A stretch of 64,000 nt of DNA, from contig JAKULF010000009.1 of NCBI GenBank assembly GCA_022661535.1, forward strand, positions 744,001-808,000. The letters are read 5' to 3'. The first letter of the stretch is position 1, and the number at the start of each line of letters is the position of its first letter. The translations under genes were made by a program, and so were the position numbers. Source of the DNA: Eutypa lata. Lineage: Eukaryota > Ascomycota > Sordariomycetes > Xylariales > Diatrypaceae. Positions 45,130-56,611 of this stretch are shown here, in pieces. The notes under the pieces were generated by a model. The model was given only the letters and a program-made list of their open reading frames with translations. It ran no database searches and was not told the origin of the DNA.

Positions 45130-47385
45130 TTATGGTGAATGCTGCCGATCATGACCGGAATGAAAATCGCCACTCCTGGCATTATCATCGTCATCGTCAT
45201 CATCAACGTCCAACCGATCCCACCACTCCCTCGCAGGCCCCCTCCTAGGCGGCATCCTCGCCGCCTCCGTCATGCGCTCGAGGGCCTCCTGATCGCGGCG
45301 CAAGTGGGCGAGCCGCGCATCGCGAGCCCGCTCTTCACGGGAGCGGCCAGCGCCTCGCCGATGTTGGTAATGGGGGTAGTAGTAGTAGTAAGACGGGTAA
45401 TTGCGTTGTTGGTGTTGGTATTGGTATTGGTGTTGGTGTGAGTGTTGTTGCTGTTGTTGGCTTCCACCATCATTATCATCGTCATTAATGTCATTATTGT
45501 CGTGGCCTCCTCTTCGACGTCGGTGCACCATCCTCGGCAAGCGAAAGCGAACGCTAAAACGAAAACGCAAGCCCGAGAAGAAGCTCCGCTGCACGTGCCG
45601 CCATGGCTTCTCCCACGCGCTGAAGAAGGAGCAGTCGACGGCGGCGCCGACGCAGAGGGACGTGATGGTGGCGACCTGGAGGCCGTAGGGGGCTTGTTGC
45701 TGGCCTGCGCCCGTTGCGTTACCGCCGCTACCGTTTCCGCCTGCATCTGCCGTCCTCTTCTGCTGTGCGACGTCCCTGAAATTGTCATCGAACGCCATGG
45801 CGTGCAATATGCATGGCGCGATCCACGTTAGTACGTAGATTGTTGGGTACACGAATAGTAGCCGGAGTTGGCGCTGCATGCGGTCGCGCGAGTATCGCAT
45901 CGCTTCTTCCGTTTCGTCTGTGGGTAGGTGGATCGAGTCTCTCGCTTCGGCCTCCTCCCCTGCCGCTGCCCCCACCACTGTCGTTGTCGTAGTCTCGGTC
46001 CGTCGTCGCCATATAATGTCGCATATGTTGTTGTGGGAAGATCCTGGGACTTCATCTGGAACATCACTGCTGGTGCCGCCTCTACGCCCGCAGAGAGTTA
46101 GTAGCCAGCGCCAGGGATTTAGACGACCTCGCCGCGTTGGTCGTTGTGTTGGTGTGGGTAATGCGGTATGTGGTAGTGTTAGTGAATCGTAGCAAGGCTG
46201 TTCTTCTGCCGTGGTGCTACTAGCCGTAGCGGCTGGTTGGGGTAGGGGGTTGCCCATCTCAACGTCCATCTCATGTGGTGACTGTGGTGGCGGCTGTGGC
46301 GGCGTTCTTGGTGCATCCTCGCGGCTGAAGTTGACTGGCTTCCAGGATATGGGCTCTCTCCGGGAGAACCGCGCTGGTTTTGGGACCGCTGGCTGCTGCT
46401 GTTGTCCTAGCTTCAACATGGTAATCGTTGAGGCGGTAGACAGCTGACGGTCGCGTGGCTCTTCTTCAGCTGGCCCCGTGGCAGCTCTAGCAGAACCGAA
46501 GAGGCCACGATACGTAATGGGAGGAGTAGAAATATCACTGTTGCGCTTTTCGCGACGATTATAGTGATACCTAAAACAAGGAAACGTAATATAGGGTGGT
46601 ATGCTTTGGCCGCTGGCTCGTCGCTGATCTCGACAAAACCGTGCTAGTTGGAACTTGACGTATACGTAAATCCCCACGTAGGTGAAGAGGATCATAAGGA
46701 AGATGACGTATCGAGGAATCCAGCTCAACATCAGACGATACCAGGTAGGGGTAATTGGTAAGTAGCAGTTTGGTCCGTCTTCAACAAACCTGCCACCAGT
46801 AAGTGGTACAATCGCAGCTAGTGCAAGTGGAATCACAGCCCAGCATATGTACGCGACATGCCTATACGGATAGAGGCCAGCGCCACCACCAGAGCGTTCA
46901 GGTCGAAGAAGAGTCAAAGCCGTGTGCAATGCAATCATCAACACGGCGATGTCGGCAGCTTCAATGGTAGCCGCCAAAAAGAACCCGGAAACTTGGCAGA
47001 ACGTTCCCGACGAGTCGATGGGGCCATGTATGAAATAGGCCAACGGACAGAGTAGGAGCCAGGAAGCTTTCATCATGTCGCTTTGGATCAGGAGCATGAT
47101 TAAGCTTCATAAAAAGGTATTAGATATTGGTGTGCATGACTAGACAGATGCGAGGGGGTTCTCTACTCACTCGTGATGGAATGCCCTTCTCATCTTCACG
47201 AACATGTAGAACGCGGTAAGAGCGGCTATCACGCTTATAGACGCAAGACATAGTGAAACGGCCATCAAAGATACCACCTTCGAGGTATCAGGATCATATT
47301 GATAGACAAATCTTTCGAATAACCCTTCGTGGGAAGGGACGAGCCCAGCGATGGCTGCATCTGACGGATCCTCCGTGAAAGCCAT
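45130..47385 (-). CDS. Git3/GPR-4-type G-protein-coupled receptor
   Basis: A 729-aa seven-helix receptor of the fungal carbon-sensing Git3/Gpr1 family, expected in the plasma membrane upstream of cAMP-PKA signalling. Exons 47171-47385 and 45130-47104 join at RRAFHHD-LIMLLIQSDMMKA, a hallmark of the family. TM1 is VVSLMAVSLCLASISVIAAL; further helices include GFFLAATIEAADIAVLMIAL, HVAYICWAVIPLALAAIVPL and YVIFLMILFTYVGIYVYVKF. A large third cytoplasmic loop of about 230 residues (Pro/Ser-rich, RRTETTTTTVV) precedes the final helices (LFVYPTIYVLTWIAPCI and YGLQVATITSLCVGAAVD). The C-terminal tail is low complexity, with Gln, His, Tyr and Asp runs. Ligand is inferred from family only. Confidence 0.9.
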
Positions 47386-49348
47386 TCCTACGGTGACCTC
47401 ACAAGAAGGCGGAAATGTAGGAGTCTAGTTAACATTCTTTCTACTGCCCCCTTTTTGACAGTGTTGTTTAAAAATAGAAGGCGAGGGGTGAGGTCAGTTG
47501 CTGGGAATTGGCCTCGCTTCAAGGTTAGAGAAGTTCAAGAAAAAGGCGGTAGTGGTCGACTGCCAGGGACGTAAGGCCAAATGAAATCAGATTGCACTTT
47601 CTTGTTCCCAAAAGTGCAAACTAGCAACATTGCATGTGCCCTGAATAAGTAGAATTGAAACAAGCGAGAATTGACTCTTGAAGATTTATTGAGACTTAAA
47701 AGTTGTTTTTAAGTTTTTCTAGTCTCTTTTGAAGGCCTGGAGCATCAAAAAGTGCTTGTGTATGTAGGATTTCCCTTTTAAGGAGTCAGGTAGCGTCATG
47801 TTCACATGCACATCCCTGCAGACCATACACGATCAACATTCAAAAGGTGAAAAGTGAACATTTCCCTAAACCAAGTTTGCAGGGGGAAAATAGAGAAAGC
47901 CATGAAATGCAAAAACTGAAAGAGTTAAAAGAAAACTAAAGCTTTTGCGTAAAATAAATGCCCATGAGAAAGAAGGACAATTAAAAGAAGGAAAGTTACC
48001 AGCCGAGGACCAATCCGGCAACAAACCAGATTTCAGAAGCGCCATGTTTACATCGATCAAAGCGGTAAGGGCCTCCTCAACTGGTCCCTGGAAAATTGAT
48101 CATAAGCGCCCAGGTATGTACCGTACAAGTAAGTACCTATGTATGTACGTAATTCTGGGAACCGAGGCGGTCTGGAGTGACGAGGATAGAGTCTCTTGAT
48201 CTACATAGGAGAGAGCAGCGATTGTCGATCTTCTGTTTTCGTCAATATCGGCGCTGTGAAAAAAGCATGCGGGTACGATCTGGTGACGCTGTCTTGGGAC
48301 TGGTTGGAGCTTCTGATGGCTTTATGTACCTATGGGGAAGCAACCGGAAGCGGGGCCCCGCGATACGTAACTACATGTATGCACGTGCCCTCTGCTCTTT
48401 GGGGCCAACAAAGCAGACACAGCCACTGGTAAGTATTCTGTCAGCCACAAATAATAGGGGAAGGCTACCTATCCGCGAAATGGTGACAAGGCAACAATTC
48501 TCTATAGGGGTTGATGTTAAAATGCTGGAGGGTGGCAAGTAATGATTGGGTCAATTTGCATTTTAATGTAAGCTTTGATTAACCTGCAACACAAAATTAT
48601 TGCAGGTGATGCCTTGGGTCTCTAGTTAGATATAGCAGACTACTTACCCCTTATCATAAATTTGTAATAATTAGCACTGTGCTTTACAAGCAAAAACAAG
48701 TAGCTTCCTAGTAACTGGGTTATCATAACTGATGATATATTATTTCAATTTGATCAATATACTTCATTTGCTTCTATATATGCAGAAGTTCTTCATGTTA
48801 TGGTAGCATATAAAGCCTGAGTATTTCTTAAGTATATCACCTTTAATATTGCAGCTGGATATCATGATTGTTTCGAGCTTTTGGGACTATAAAAGTCTTT
48901 ATTACTGATGATGCAATGAAAGTTTACATTAGATACGAATTCATATGCCCCTTTATGAAGTGTTATACAAGACACGTTAAACCCTTATCATAGCAACCCC
49001 GACATCAAAAACAGATAAATCTCTCTTAAATCTATTTATTCGAAAGCCTAGAAATTTCATGTAAGCCCATTATACTTCCATCAAAGAAAATATTTTAAGA
49101 ATAGATTTAGGGGCAAATCCTTACTTAACCATTAGAGGCCTTGCACATGCAGGTCCCGAAGCCCCTTTCAGCCCACCTCGCAAGCTTAAGCACAGGACTG
49201 AGTATTCATAAAGATTAAAGAACCAGAAGAGACTCATTAAGTACGACGAACTACTTAATATATTCCCTTTTAAACGTCGTGGAGATGGGGATTATACGGT
49301 ACAGATTTCTTTCAATTAATAGGCTTATGCAATACTCATATTGCGGAC
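47386..49348. other. AT-rich intergenic region (2 kb)
   Basis: No gene supported. The right half (48540-49330) is strongly AT-rich. Small ORFs at 47866-48542 lack recognisable features. This marks the left border of the accessory right arm. Confidence 0.5.
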
Positions 49349-50324
49349 ATGTCGTGCCCCTTTCCTAAGGCTGGTTCTGATGGCGAGTCGGCCGAATGCT
49401 TAATCGAAAACACACCTCGCACCAAGAGGGGACCCCCCCGAATAGCCCTTATATCCCTGGGCCTCCTCATTGGAATAATCTTGGAGATGATTGTATTTGG
49501 GACTTTCTTCATTCACTGGATATCGCAATGTCAATCGCCACCGATGCTGGGAGAATTAACATTTTGGTTCCTAACTGTAAACCACGCTACTCTACTCAAG
49601 CTTGATTCACATGGGAGCCACTTATTGGCTTGGAGTTTTCTAAACCGCAGTTTCCACCTGTCAAGTACTTTTCCATAAGGATGCATCAGCAACCGTCGAC
49701 TACCTGAGCAGGGAATCTAGGAATTCCACCTGATACAATTGGCTCCCATACTTCTCTAGTATGTTCAACTGTACAATGTAATTACTCCTCGTTAAAAAAA
49801 AGAAAAAAAGAGAAAAGAAACATCATATGATGACTGTTGTGTGCGCTTAGGAGTAAATGGGTTTATTGTCGTGAACAACACGGAGAAGTATAATCTACCC
49901 AATCCCATTCTTTTTCGAGGGAATAGCGTGTACTCGATTGCTGCTTTTCACCAGCTGCATGGTCTAGTATGTGCTCCATTCCCAAACTATTTCCCTTTAC
50001 GCCCTTTTTTTAATGGCCGAATACAGTACACCATCATGGACGTGTACAATGAGATGTCTAGTCCTGCACCCCCTCATCAAAAGGACTGCACACTATGACC
50101 ACCATTCTCATCAGGATTCCCACTCTTATAATCATGTGGACCATTGTTTCAGGTATCTGCGGCAGTCCCTGATTTGCTGCGGGGATACCGCCTTGGAAGG
50201 ATCATATCCCAATACTGACGCGGCCAGCACTGATGGGACGGGATCTATACACGTATGTGAAGATTTCGCGGTCATTCGATCTTGGGGTGACAGCAACTGG
50301 CTGGTTACCGCTAAACCCCCATAA
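49349..50324 (+). CDS. UstYa/DUF3328 family protein, degenerate copy A
   Basis: A member of the UstYa (DUF3328) family, membrane-tethered proteins that act as oxidases or cyclases in fungal RiPP and other secondary-metabolite pathways. The N-terminus is cytosolic, then one TM helix (IALISLGLLIGIILEMIVFG). Further exon pieces read VNGFIVVNNTEKYNLP and YSIAAFHQLHGL (49949-49963), then HVDHCFRYLRQSLICCGDTA (50133-50190) and VCEDFAVIRSW. The family's two HxxHC motifs are thus HQLHG (Cys replaced by Gly) and HVDHC (intact). The part between about 49600 and 49840, where the family has a conserved W-x-x-L block, is not clearly coding. Loss of the first-motif Cys suggests the copy is inactive or changed. 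Exon borders are tentative. Confidence 0.7.
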
Positions 50325-50910
50325 GACTTAGTAGAACAATATTCTACTCTGTTTGATGAGGGTTGGAAAATGTCACGGATACGTTAAGATAGATAATTAT
50401 TAACATCTCCTTCACTGTAGGCCTTGTGAAAATCCAGACTAGTGCTTCCATGTGTATCTAACTGTGGTAAAAGTCTTCCTGAGAGGGAAGAGCGATAATA
50501 CTTGATTACCGCCTCATCTTGCCCCTTCCTAAAATGTGACTACAAACGAGCTGCAATGAGCTGCTTGGATGACAGCAACCTCGTACGCTTCCCGAACCCA
50601 TCCACTCACTGTTCGTCTGTTCTCACCTTCCTCACATGCCAGGGAAAAGTAAAACTTGCGTAACTCAGAACAAGGTGCAGAATTCTATCTTGTTCCTCCA
50701 TGTCTAGCTACCGTTATATTGAATAGCCAAGCATGTTAACATTAAGGAGAAAGCCGTAGCCGAACGACTTTCTCTCTCTCGTACAACACGACTTTCGGTA
50801 AGTAAAGTGAGTCAGTCTTCTAGGTTCCAGCGCCTCATAATGAGCCTTCCGTCAATTATATTAGTCTTCATTGTAAAGATTTATGTATTTAAAAAAGCAC
50901 TGATAAGCAG
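50325..50910. other. Spacer between UstYa-like genes
   Basis: No gene; AT-rich. Confidence 0.4.
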
Positions 50911-51875
50911 ATGCTCGTAGTGCTATGGGATTACCGCGCCCTTGAATTGATTACCAGGTCTCCGTATTCAGGGCAGTACGCCCCTGCTGACTATGAGGGA
51001 CCATCCGGCTCTTCGCAGGAGACTCTCTCGCTAGCCGAGATGGAAACACAGAGCCTATTGGGCCGAGACTTCGGATTGAGTCTCCTATCAGGCCCGTGTG
51101 CCAAATTCTGGACCAAGTTGAGAATGCCGTGGATCCCTGGCGGCATTTTCTTGCTGACAAACCTGGCACTTTTCGTTGCACTCTTGCATCAAAACCAAGA
51201 CTCAACAGTGAACAGCAGGAATCTTGGTTGGCACCAGAGAGTATGGCTGAATTTATTCCCTAGATACTTCTAGCATACTAACAAACTTAAACTTGATAGA
51301 TTCTCGTAGATCACTCTTCGAGTTCCAAACAATGTTTGGCGAGCCCCTTAACAACAAATCGGAAGAGGCGTGGTATGATCTGATGCCCAATATGTCCTCC
51401 TACCATCCATGAGACGTGTCTCATGCTCATGAATAACTTTATGATTAGTTGGTGTCGCTTCGTTGTCATCAAGAACGACCCTGCTCTTCCGGACCAGCCA
51501 GGTTTGGATCCGTCCATTCCCGAACAAAAAGCCATGGTGGCTGTGTTCCACCAAGTTCACTGCATCGTGGGTTTTGTATCCCGGTGATCAAACCATAACC
51601 TTCTTAACGAACTGTAGTATATGGCATGAGAGGGATATTATAGTGCTTTGGAAGGCAATATCGACCAAGTTAGCGAGGCACAGTTAACACACTGCTTTAA
51701 TTACCTTGGGCAAACCATCATGTGTTTTGGAGATACAACACTGGAATGGCTCTCAGCTCCTCCAAACGATACAGGGAGCACGGGGTGGGGATTTGAGCAT
51801 CAATGTCGCGACTTCGATGCGATATCGCAGTGGGCCAAGAAACATCGGTTGAAGACATCGTCTGGTATTCATTAG
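50911..51875 (+). pseudogene. UstYa/DUF3328 family copy B, with in-frame stop
   Basis: The second tandem UstYa-like gene. Exon pieces: a Ser-rich N-terminus (SPYSGQYAPADYEGPSG), a TM helix (GGIFLLTNLALFVALLHQN), FEFQTMFGEPLNN and EEAWYDLMP (the family W block), CRFVVIKNDPALPDQPG, and the first motif HQVHC (51549-51563). The fourth exon would read through TGA at 51627-51629 just before EGYYSALEGNIDQV, then QLTHCFNYLGQTIMCFGDTT; the second motif is QLTHC, with Gln in place of the first His. Either the gene is broken by a C-to-T change at the Arg position, or splicing skips to a later AG (about 51632). I favour a pseudogene. Confidence 0.65.
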
Positions 51876-52394
51876 CACCAGTTCCATCAAGACTCAATTC
51901 CTGGGGTGACTATAATGCCGGGATTATATAATCACGCGTTAAACTGATGCCTTCGTACATGTTAAATTAAACTGCCCAGGTGTTATTACCTCATTCTCAG
52001 ACTCTAGGTAGTGTGATGATATCAATATATTCATATGGCCCGCAAGACGATGGAGTGAGTTTGCATGCAGTGATATGTAGCTCTTTACATGGCTAGGGTT
52101 CGTAATATCAACCAACCTACCCATTACCTCAATATATTAGGCCTTTCTCGGCTCCGTATTGCCCCAGATCTGAAGCCGCCGTAACTTTCGAGCTAAATTC
52201 GATGTCACTTAAGTATGCGTCTCCATAAAGAAGCTCACTAAGGACTAAACCAATCATATCTTCAGGATCTTTCTCGAGCTACGGCGTGGGCATTTGGTAT
52301 TCGTGGGAAATTTTCTTTGATATGTTTAGCGGGTGCATCATGCCCTTGTCGTTACATTGATCAAAACGCCCTAGCCACAGCGAAGCTACGGCGC
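51876..52394. other. Intergenic region right of the UstYa pair
   Basis: No gene recognised; AT-rich. Confidence 0.4.
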
Positions 52395-52940
52395 AGCCAC
52401 CCTATTCGGGCTATATCCCTTAAGCGGGCTATATTCCACATAACTTTCCAAACCACTTGCCAGCTGCCCTGAAGTACATAATGTACCCTTTCATTTATTA
52501 TTACAATTAAGCCTTCGTTTTTTATTAACGATCTTTACTTGTATATTTACGTAACACCTTATTACTCGGCTATCGTTATTACCTGGTTATCGTTATTACC
52601 TAGTTATCGCCACCACTTATCTATCGCTGCGACCTTTATAGGCAGGCCTCCGAAAAGGTACCACCGTCCGTCGAGCAAAAAACAGACTAAACAACGCTAC
52701 AAAGCAAGTCAAGGTAAGTAAATCAAGGCAGCTAAGGACTGACAATGCCGAACTAACAACTACATAATAGCAGCTACATATAAATAGGCAGGTAAGTAAA
52801 TAATAGTGATGGTTATTGGTAAGATGCCTTATGATAAAGCACATTAACTGGTTAATGGCAGCTCGCAAGTGGTTTGGAAAGTTAATATGTGGGATACGAA
52901 GTATAGCCCGACTAAAACATATAGCCCGAATAGGATGGCT
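52395..52940. mobile_element. Inverted-repeat element, non-autonomous
   Basis: The left arm 52395-52470 (AGCCACCCTATTCGGGCTAT...) and the reverse complement of 52857-52940 (AGCCATCCTATTCGGGCTAT...) align over about 80 bp, including AACTTTCCAAACCACTTGC. Interior holds short tandem repeats (TATCGTTATTACCTGG, about 52562-52610) and no coding ORF. No clear target duplication is seen, so superfamily is open. Confidence 0.8.
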
Positions 52941-54578
52941 CCACGAAAAAGGGCCTAATGTATGAGGCAACGAATCCGTACTATTCAGTATTATTCAAGA
53001 ATCAATTAACACCTTTTAAAGTGGTGCAGTACTTTTCGCTCCGAAAAGATTCCGGGCCCATAGTACTCAAGTACGTACATCCATCAAGTACTTATCTTGC
53101 TTATATATATACCACATATTTTTTAGTATATTTATATTCAGGTACTTGGCATTTGTGAAGCTGGGCATAGGCTACCTTAAAAACACCGCATAATTTGGGA
53201 AAGTGCTGCACAATAGAAACCCCCCTCAAGAGCGTGATCACTAATATACGCGTTGTCCAACAATATATATCTTGTACGTGCAAGAAGCACCTACGGCCCA
53301 AGGCCTTGGCTTCCAGCCAGACCTTACACTTATGTCATCGTCGACGGCTATGTAGGTCGTAGCCTCGCGGGCGGAGGGCTCATTGTGCTCGCACACTGTC
53401 CACTGAAACATGATTCCCTAATTCATCATGGTCATTTTCATATCGTCGCGAAAATTCTCATGCATCTCCGTCAGACCCGTGAGGGAGCCATTCTCCCTCT
53501 GTAGATTTGGAGATACCTATACTTCGACTTATGCCATGGTTTTCTTCATACCCTCACCGTTTCTCAACCACGTGTTTTCTATACATGACTCGCCCTTCGA
53601 TGTTTCCATGGCCTAGCTCTGCCTTCCTAATACGCTCGGTCTGTCAACGATTATGCTGGCCTGAGAAGAGTGCCAAGTGATACCGTAGCAAATGATGGTC
53701 GCCTGGCCGCTCGACGTTGTGCATATTTCTCCGTTTCCCAGTTCCTGGCCCGGCAAACCGGGCATGCAAGCCACTATCGGCAGCTTGCAAAGTATGTATT
53801 CCAAATTATTGCCAACATCTAGAAGATTACAAGGTTCTTTGCTAAGCGAGAAACTGATATCGCCGGACGCCGAAGTCTACTTGAGCTTGCCGGCTAGTGT
53901 CGGCTGCCGGCAACCCGATTCTTGCGGGCAAAAGGCGTTGACGGCCCGGTCTAGACTCTATAGGCCTAAAGCGACACGGGCTAGGATGTTCACGTTGACT
54001 TGCCTAATTTGAAGATACAGCCGCTCCGACGCCGATGTTCTGGACCTGACTTTGCATATTGCTCAGCGTAAAGGTGTGCAAGAAGCGTGTGCTATAGCAC
54101 CTTATCTATGAAAGGCTCTTATCTGATCCCTATCTCTTCTTTTCCTCCTTATTATCGAGCTATGTGTTATCGCATCGTGGGGTACACAGTCTTGACAGGT
54201 GCCTTTTAAGGACTGGCCGACTGACACCACTGTAACATCGCGGTGCGGATGTCTTCTGAACTGCCTTTTGAGGATTGCCCTCCTGATGTTATTGAAGCCT
54301 GCGGCAATATCACCGATTGGGGCGGGCTGGGAAGGGGCAATATGGCGACTCCTGGAATATGGCAGCGGAGGGTGCAATGTACGGCTCTGCTTTAGATAGC
54401 GACAACATGAGCGTGATGATAATCACGATGCTCGAGCCTGGATAACTATAAATAAGTACGCATGTTCTCATCCAGTCTGGCAGTTTTCAGCAGCATCCTC
54501 AGACTCATCTCACTTGCTCTATAGCCTCTACAACATCAACGCCCCTTTCGCTCACGTCTTGTCTTCCGAACGCCAGTC
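52941..54578. other. Intergenic region (1.6 kb)
   Basis: No gene supported. The last 150 bp upstream of 54579, CT-rich with CAACATCAACG, look like a promoter and leader for the serine protease. Confidence 0.5.
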
Positions 54579-55718
54579 ATGGAGCTCACTAGATTCCTCG
54601 CCTTCCTGGCAGTCGTCCTGCCCCTTGCCTACGGTGCACCCACGCAGGCCGCGACCAGCCTCCACCCTAAGATCCTGAACGCCATGAAGCGCGACTTGGG
54701 GCTGGACGCCGAGCAGGCCACTGCTCGTGTCGCCCGGGACCTCCAGGCCACCGAGGTCATCGAGCAGTTGCGCAGCACGGCGGGCGACGCGTTCGCCGGC
54801 GCTTGGATCGCCGAGGACGGCACCACGCTCAATGTCGGTGTCACTGACGAAGCCTTGGCCGCCGAGGTAACCACTGCTGGCGCCACGCCGGTAGTCATGG
54901 CCAACAGCCTCTCCAAGCTTGAACAGGCCAAGCTGGCGCTTGACAACGTGGATATCGCCCAACCTGAGACCCTCACCACGAGCTCGACCGAGACGGGCGT
55001 TGCAGCGTACTACGTCGATGTCGCCGCCAACAAGCTCGTCATTGAGGCTCTCGCCGGCAGCACCGCCCATGCCGAGGCGCTGGCCGCGCAGGTCGGGCTC
55101 ACCGCGTCCGAGTTCGAGGTGAAAACAGTTGAGACGATGCCGACCACCTTCGCCACGGTCCAAGGCGGCGGTGCCTACATCATCGACCAGAGCTTCCGGT
55201 GCTCTATCGGCTTCTCGGTCACGACGGGCTTCGTTTCTGCTGGCCACTGTGGTACCCCGGGTTCTTCTGTCACCACCACCGGCGGTGCGTCGCTGGGCAC
55301 CTTCTCGGGTTCGGTCTTCCCGGGCAGCGCCGACATGAGCTACGTCCGCACTGTCAGTGGAACCACCCTCAGTGGCACCATCAACGGCTATGGCTCGGGT
55401 AACCTGCCTGTGTCTGGCAGCACCGCGTCCAGCGTCGGAGCCAGCATCTGCCGTTCCGGCTCCACCACCGGTGTCTTCTGCGGCACAGTTCGCTCTCTGG
55501 GCGCGACTGTCAACTACGCCGAAGGACGTGTCACCGGCCTCACCCAAACCAATGTGTGCGCCGAGCCCGGCGACTCGGGTGGCTCCTTTTACTCCGGTGC
55601 CCAGGCCCAGGGTGTCACCTCCGGAGGCTCCGGCGACTGCTCTTCAGGCGGCACGACCTATTTCCAGCCCGTCAACGAAATCTTGTCGACCTACGGCCTC
55701 ACGCTGGTCAGGTCTTAA
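54579..55718 (+). CDS. Secreted streptogrisin-like serine protease (S1E, alpha-lytic prodomain)
   Basis: A 379-aa intronless preproprotease. Signal peptide ELTRFLAFLAVVLPLAYGAP; prodomain about residues 25-195 (LHPKILNAMKRDLGLDAEQA, AGAWIAEDGTTLNVGVTD, YYVDVAANKLVIEALAGS) of the alpha-lytic type needed for folding; mature peptidase from about 197 (GGGAYIID). The catalytic triad is His223 (SAGHCGT), Asp252 (SADMSYVR) and Ser333 (EPGDSGGSF). Cys pairs 208/224, 291/301 and 327/354 match the disulfides of streptogrisins. The family is mainly actinobacterial, with scattered fungal members. Strong GC-rich codon use against AT-rich flanks, and the lack of introns, fit an acquired gene. Likely secreted, degrading host or environmental protein. 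Confidence 0.93.
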   Translation: MELTRFLAFLAVVLPLAYGAPTQAATSLHPKILNAMKRDLGLDAEQATARVARDLQATEVIEQLRSTAGDAFAGAWIAEDGTTLNVGVTDEALAAEVTTAGATPVVMANSLSKLEQAKLALDNVDIAQPETLTTSSTETGVAAYYVDVAANKLVIEALAGSTAHAEALAAQVGLTASEFEVKTVETMPTTFATVQGGGAYIIDQSFRCSIGFSVTTGFVSAGHCGTPGSSVTTTGGASLGTFSGSVFPGSADMSYVRTVSGTTLSGTINGYGSGNLPVSGSTASSVGASICRSGSTTGVFCGTVRSLGATVNYAEGRVTGLTQTNVCAEPGDSGGSFYSGAQAQGVTSGGSGDCSSGGTTYFQPVNEILSTYGLTLVRS

Positions 55719-56611
55719 TTGACCAGTTCTCATGGCCTTCGGTACCACCTGAGCTGAGGTGATCACAATCTTTAAAATGTTTGGACTTTGTGGGGAGATA
55801 ACTATTAGTTGATATAGTAAATAAGATCCAGTCTTAGAAAACATTCATCAGAAATAATTGTGACTTGTCTGTTTGGTGATATAAAGATGCGCCCGGATTA
55901 TAAAGACACCTAATAATACCGAGCCTAACAGTACTTTTTAGGTTGCCACAGTGGGATGGTTTAGACAAGACACTAGGCCCTACGAGTCCCAAGACAACAC
56001 ATGTCTTTAAACAAGCCCCCCACTAATCCCAGACACTTACTCACCTCACTAGTCCTAGGACACATACCACCTCGTCGCATGTTGATTCCTAACGTATTCT
56101 TATTTATATGGGATGTATTCATTTTCCATTATTTTCAGGATTCCCCTGTCATTAGTCAGACGGGGTCTCTGGTCTTCCTTTTGCAGCATTCAGTTGGTCT
56201 TCGAGCTTAGAACAGTCGAAGCCCCTTCTGAATCCGAGATGGTCCTTGACATAGCCACACGGTCACTGTGCGTCATGACATGGCTGAGGTAGTTCGGGAA
56301 TAAAAACAGTGGCTAGTCGACTTTATATACATGGGGCAAGACCTAAGAGATCTTACTCGGCCGTCAGTGAATAGGGAGACGAGTATTCCTGATTTCCAGG
56401 TCCCGTCGCGGCGGGGCTTCGAACTATGTATAACCTGTACGTCGGTTTCTCGCCGGCAGAGCATATCGTGGGACACCTGAGAAAGGAGGTGAAAGACACG
56501 TTTGGTAATAGCAGTAAAGTATACTGAGTAACCAAGTTGTATTACAAATTAGTGATGAAGATGAATACTTTATTTCCTTACTGCAACTACATAAGAAAAT
56601 AACAACCAGAT
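55719..56611. other. Convergent intergenic region
   Basis: No gene recognised; 3' regions of the protease and NRPS-like genes. Confidence 0.5.

Noticed and set aside
48177..48542. 121-aa ORF in the AT-rich region
   Set aside because: No domain, no start context or intron signals, no recognisable similarity.
48575..48612. Small hairpin CCTGCAA...TTGCAGG
   Set aside because: A short isolated stem in AT-rich DNA with no gene context for a regulatory role.
53692..54012. 106-aa ORF upstream of the serine protease
   Set aside because: No family features; overlaps other short ORFs in several frames.
54552..55547. 331-aa minus-strand ORF opposite the serine protease
   Set aside because: It is the antisense of a GC-rich gene with intact triad and signal peptide; its composition (Gly/Arg/Asp) is typical of a shadow frame.
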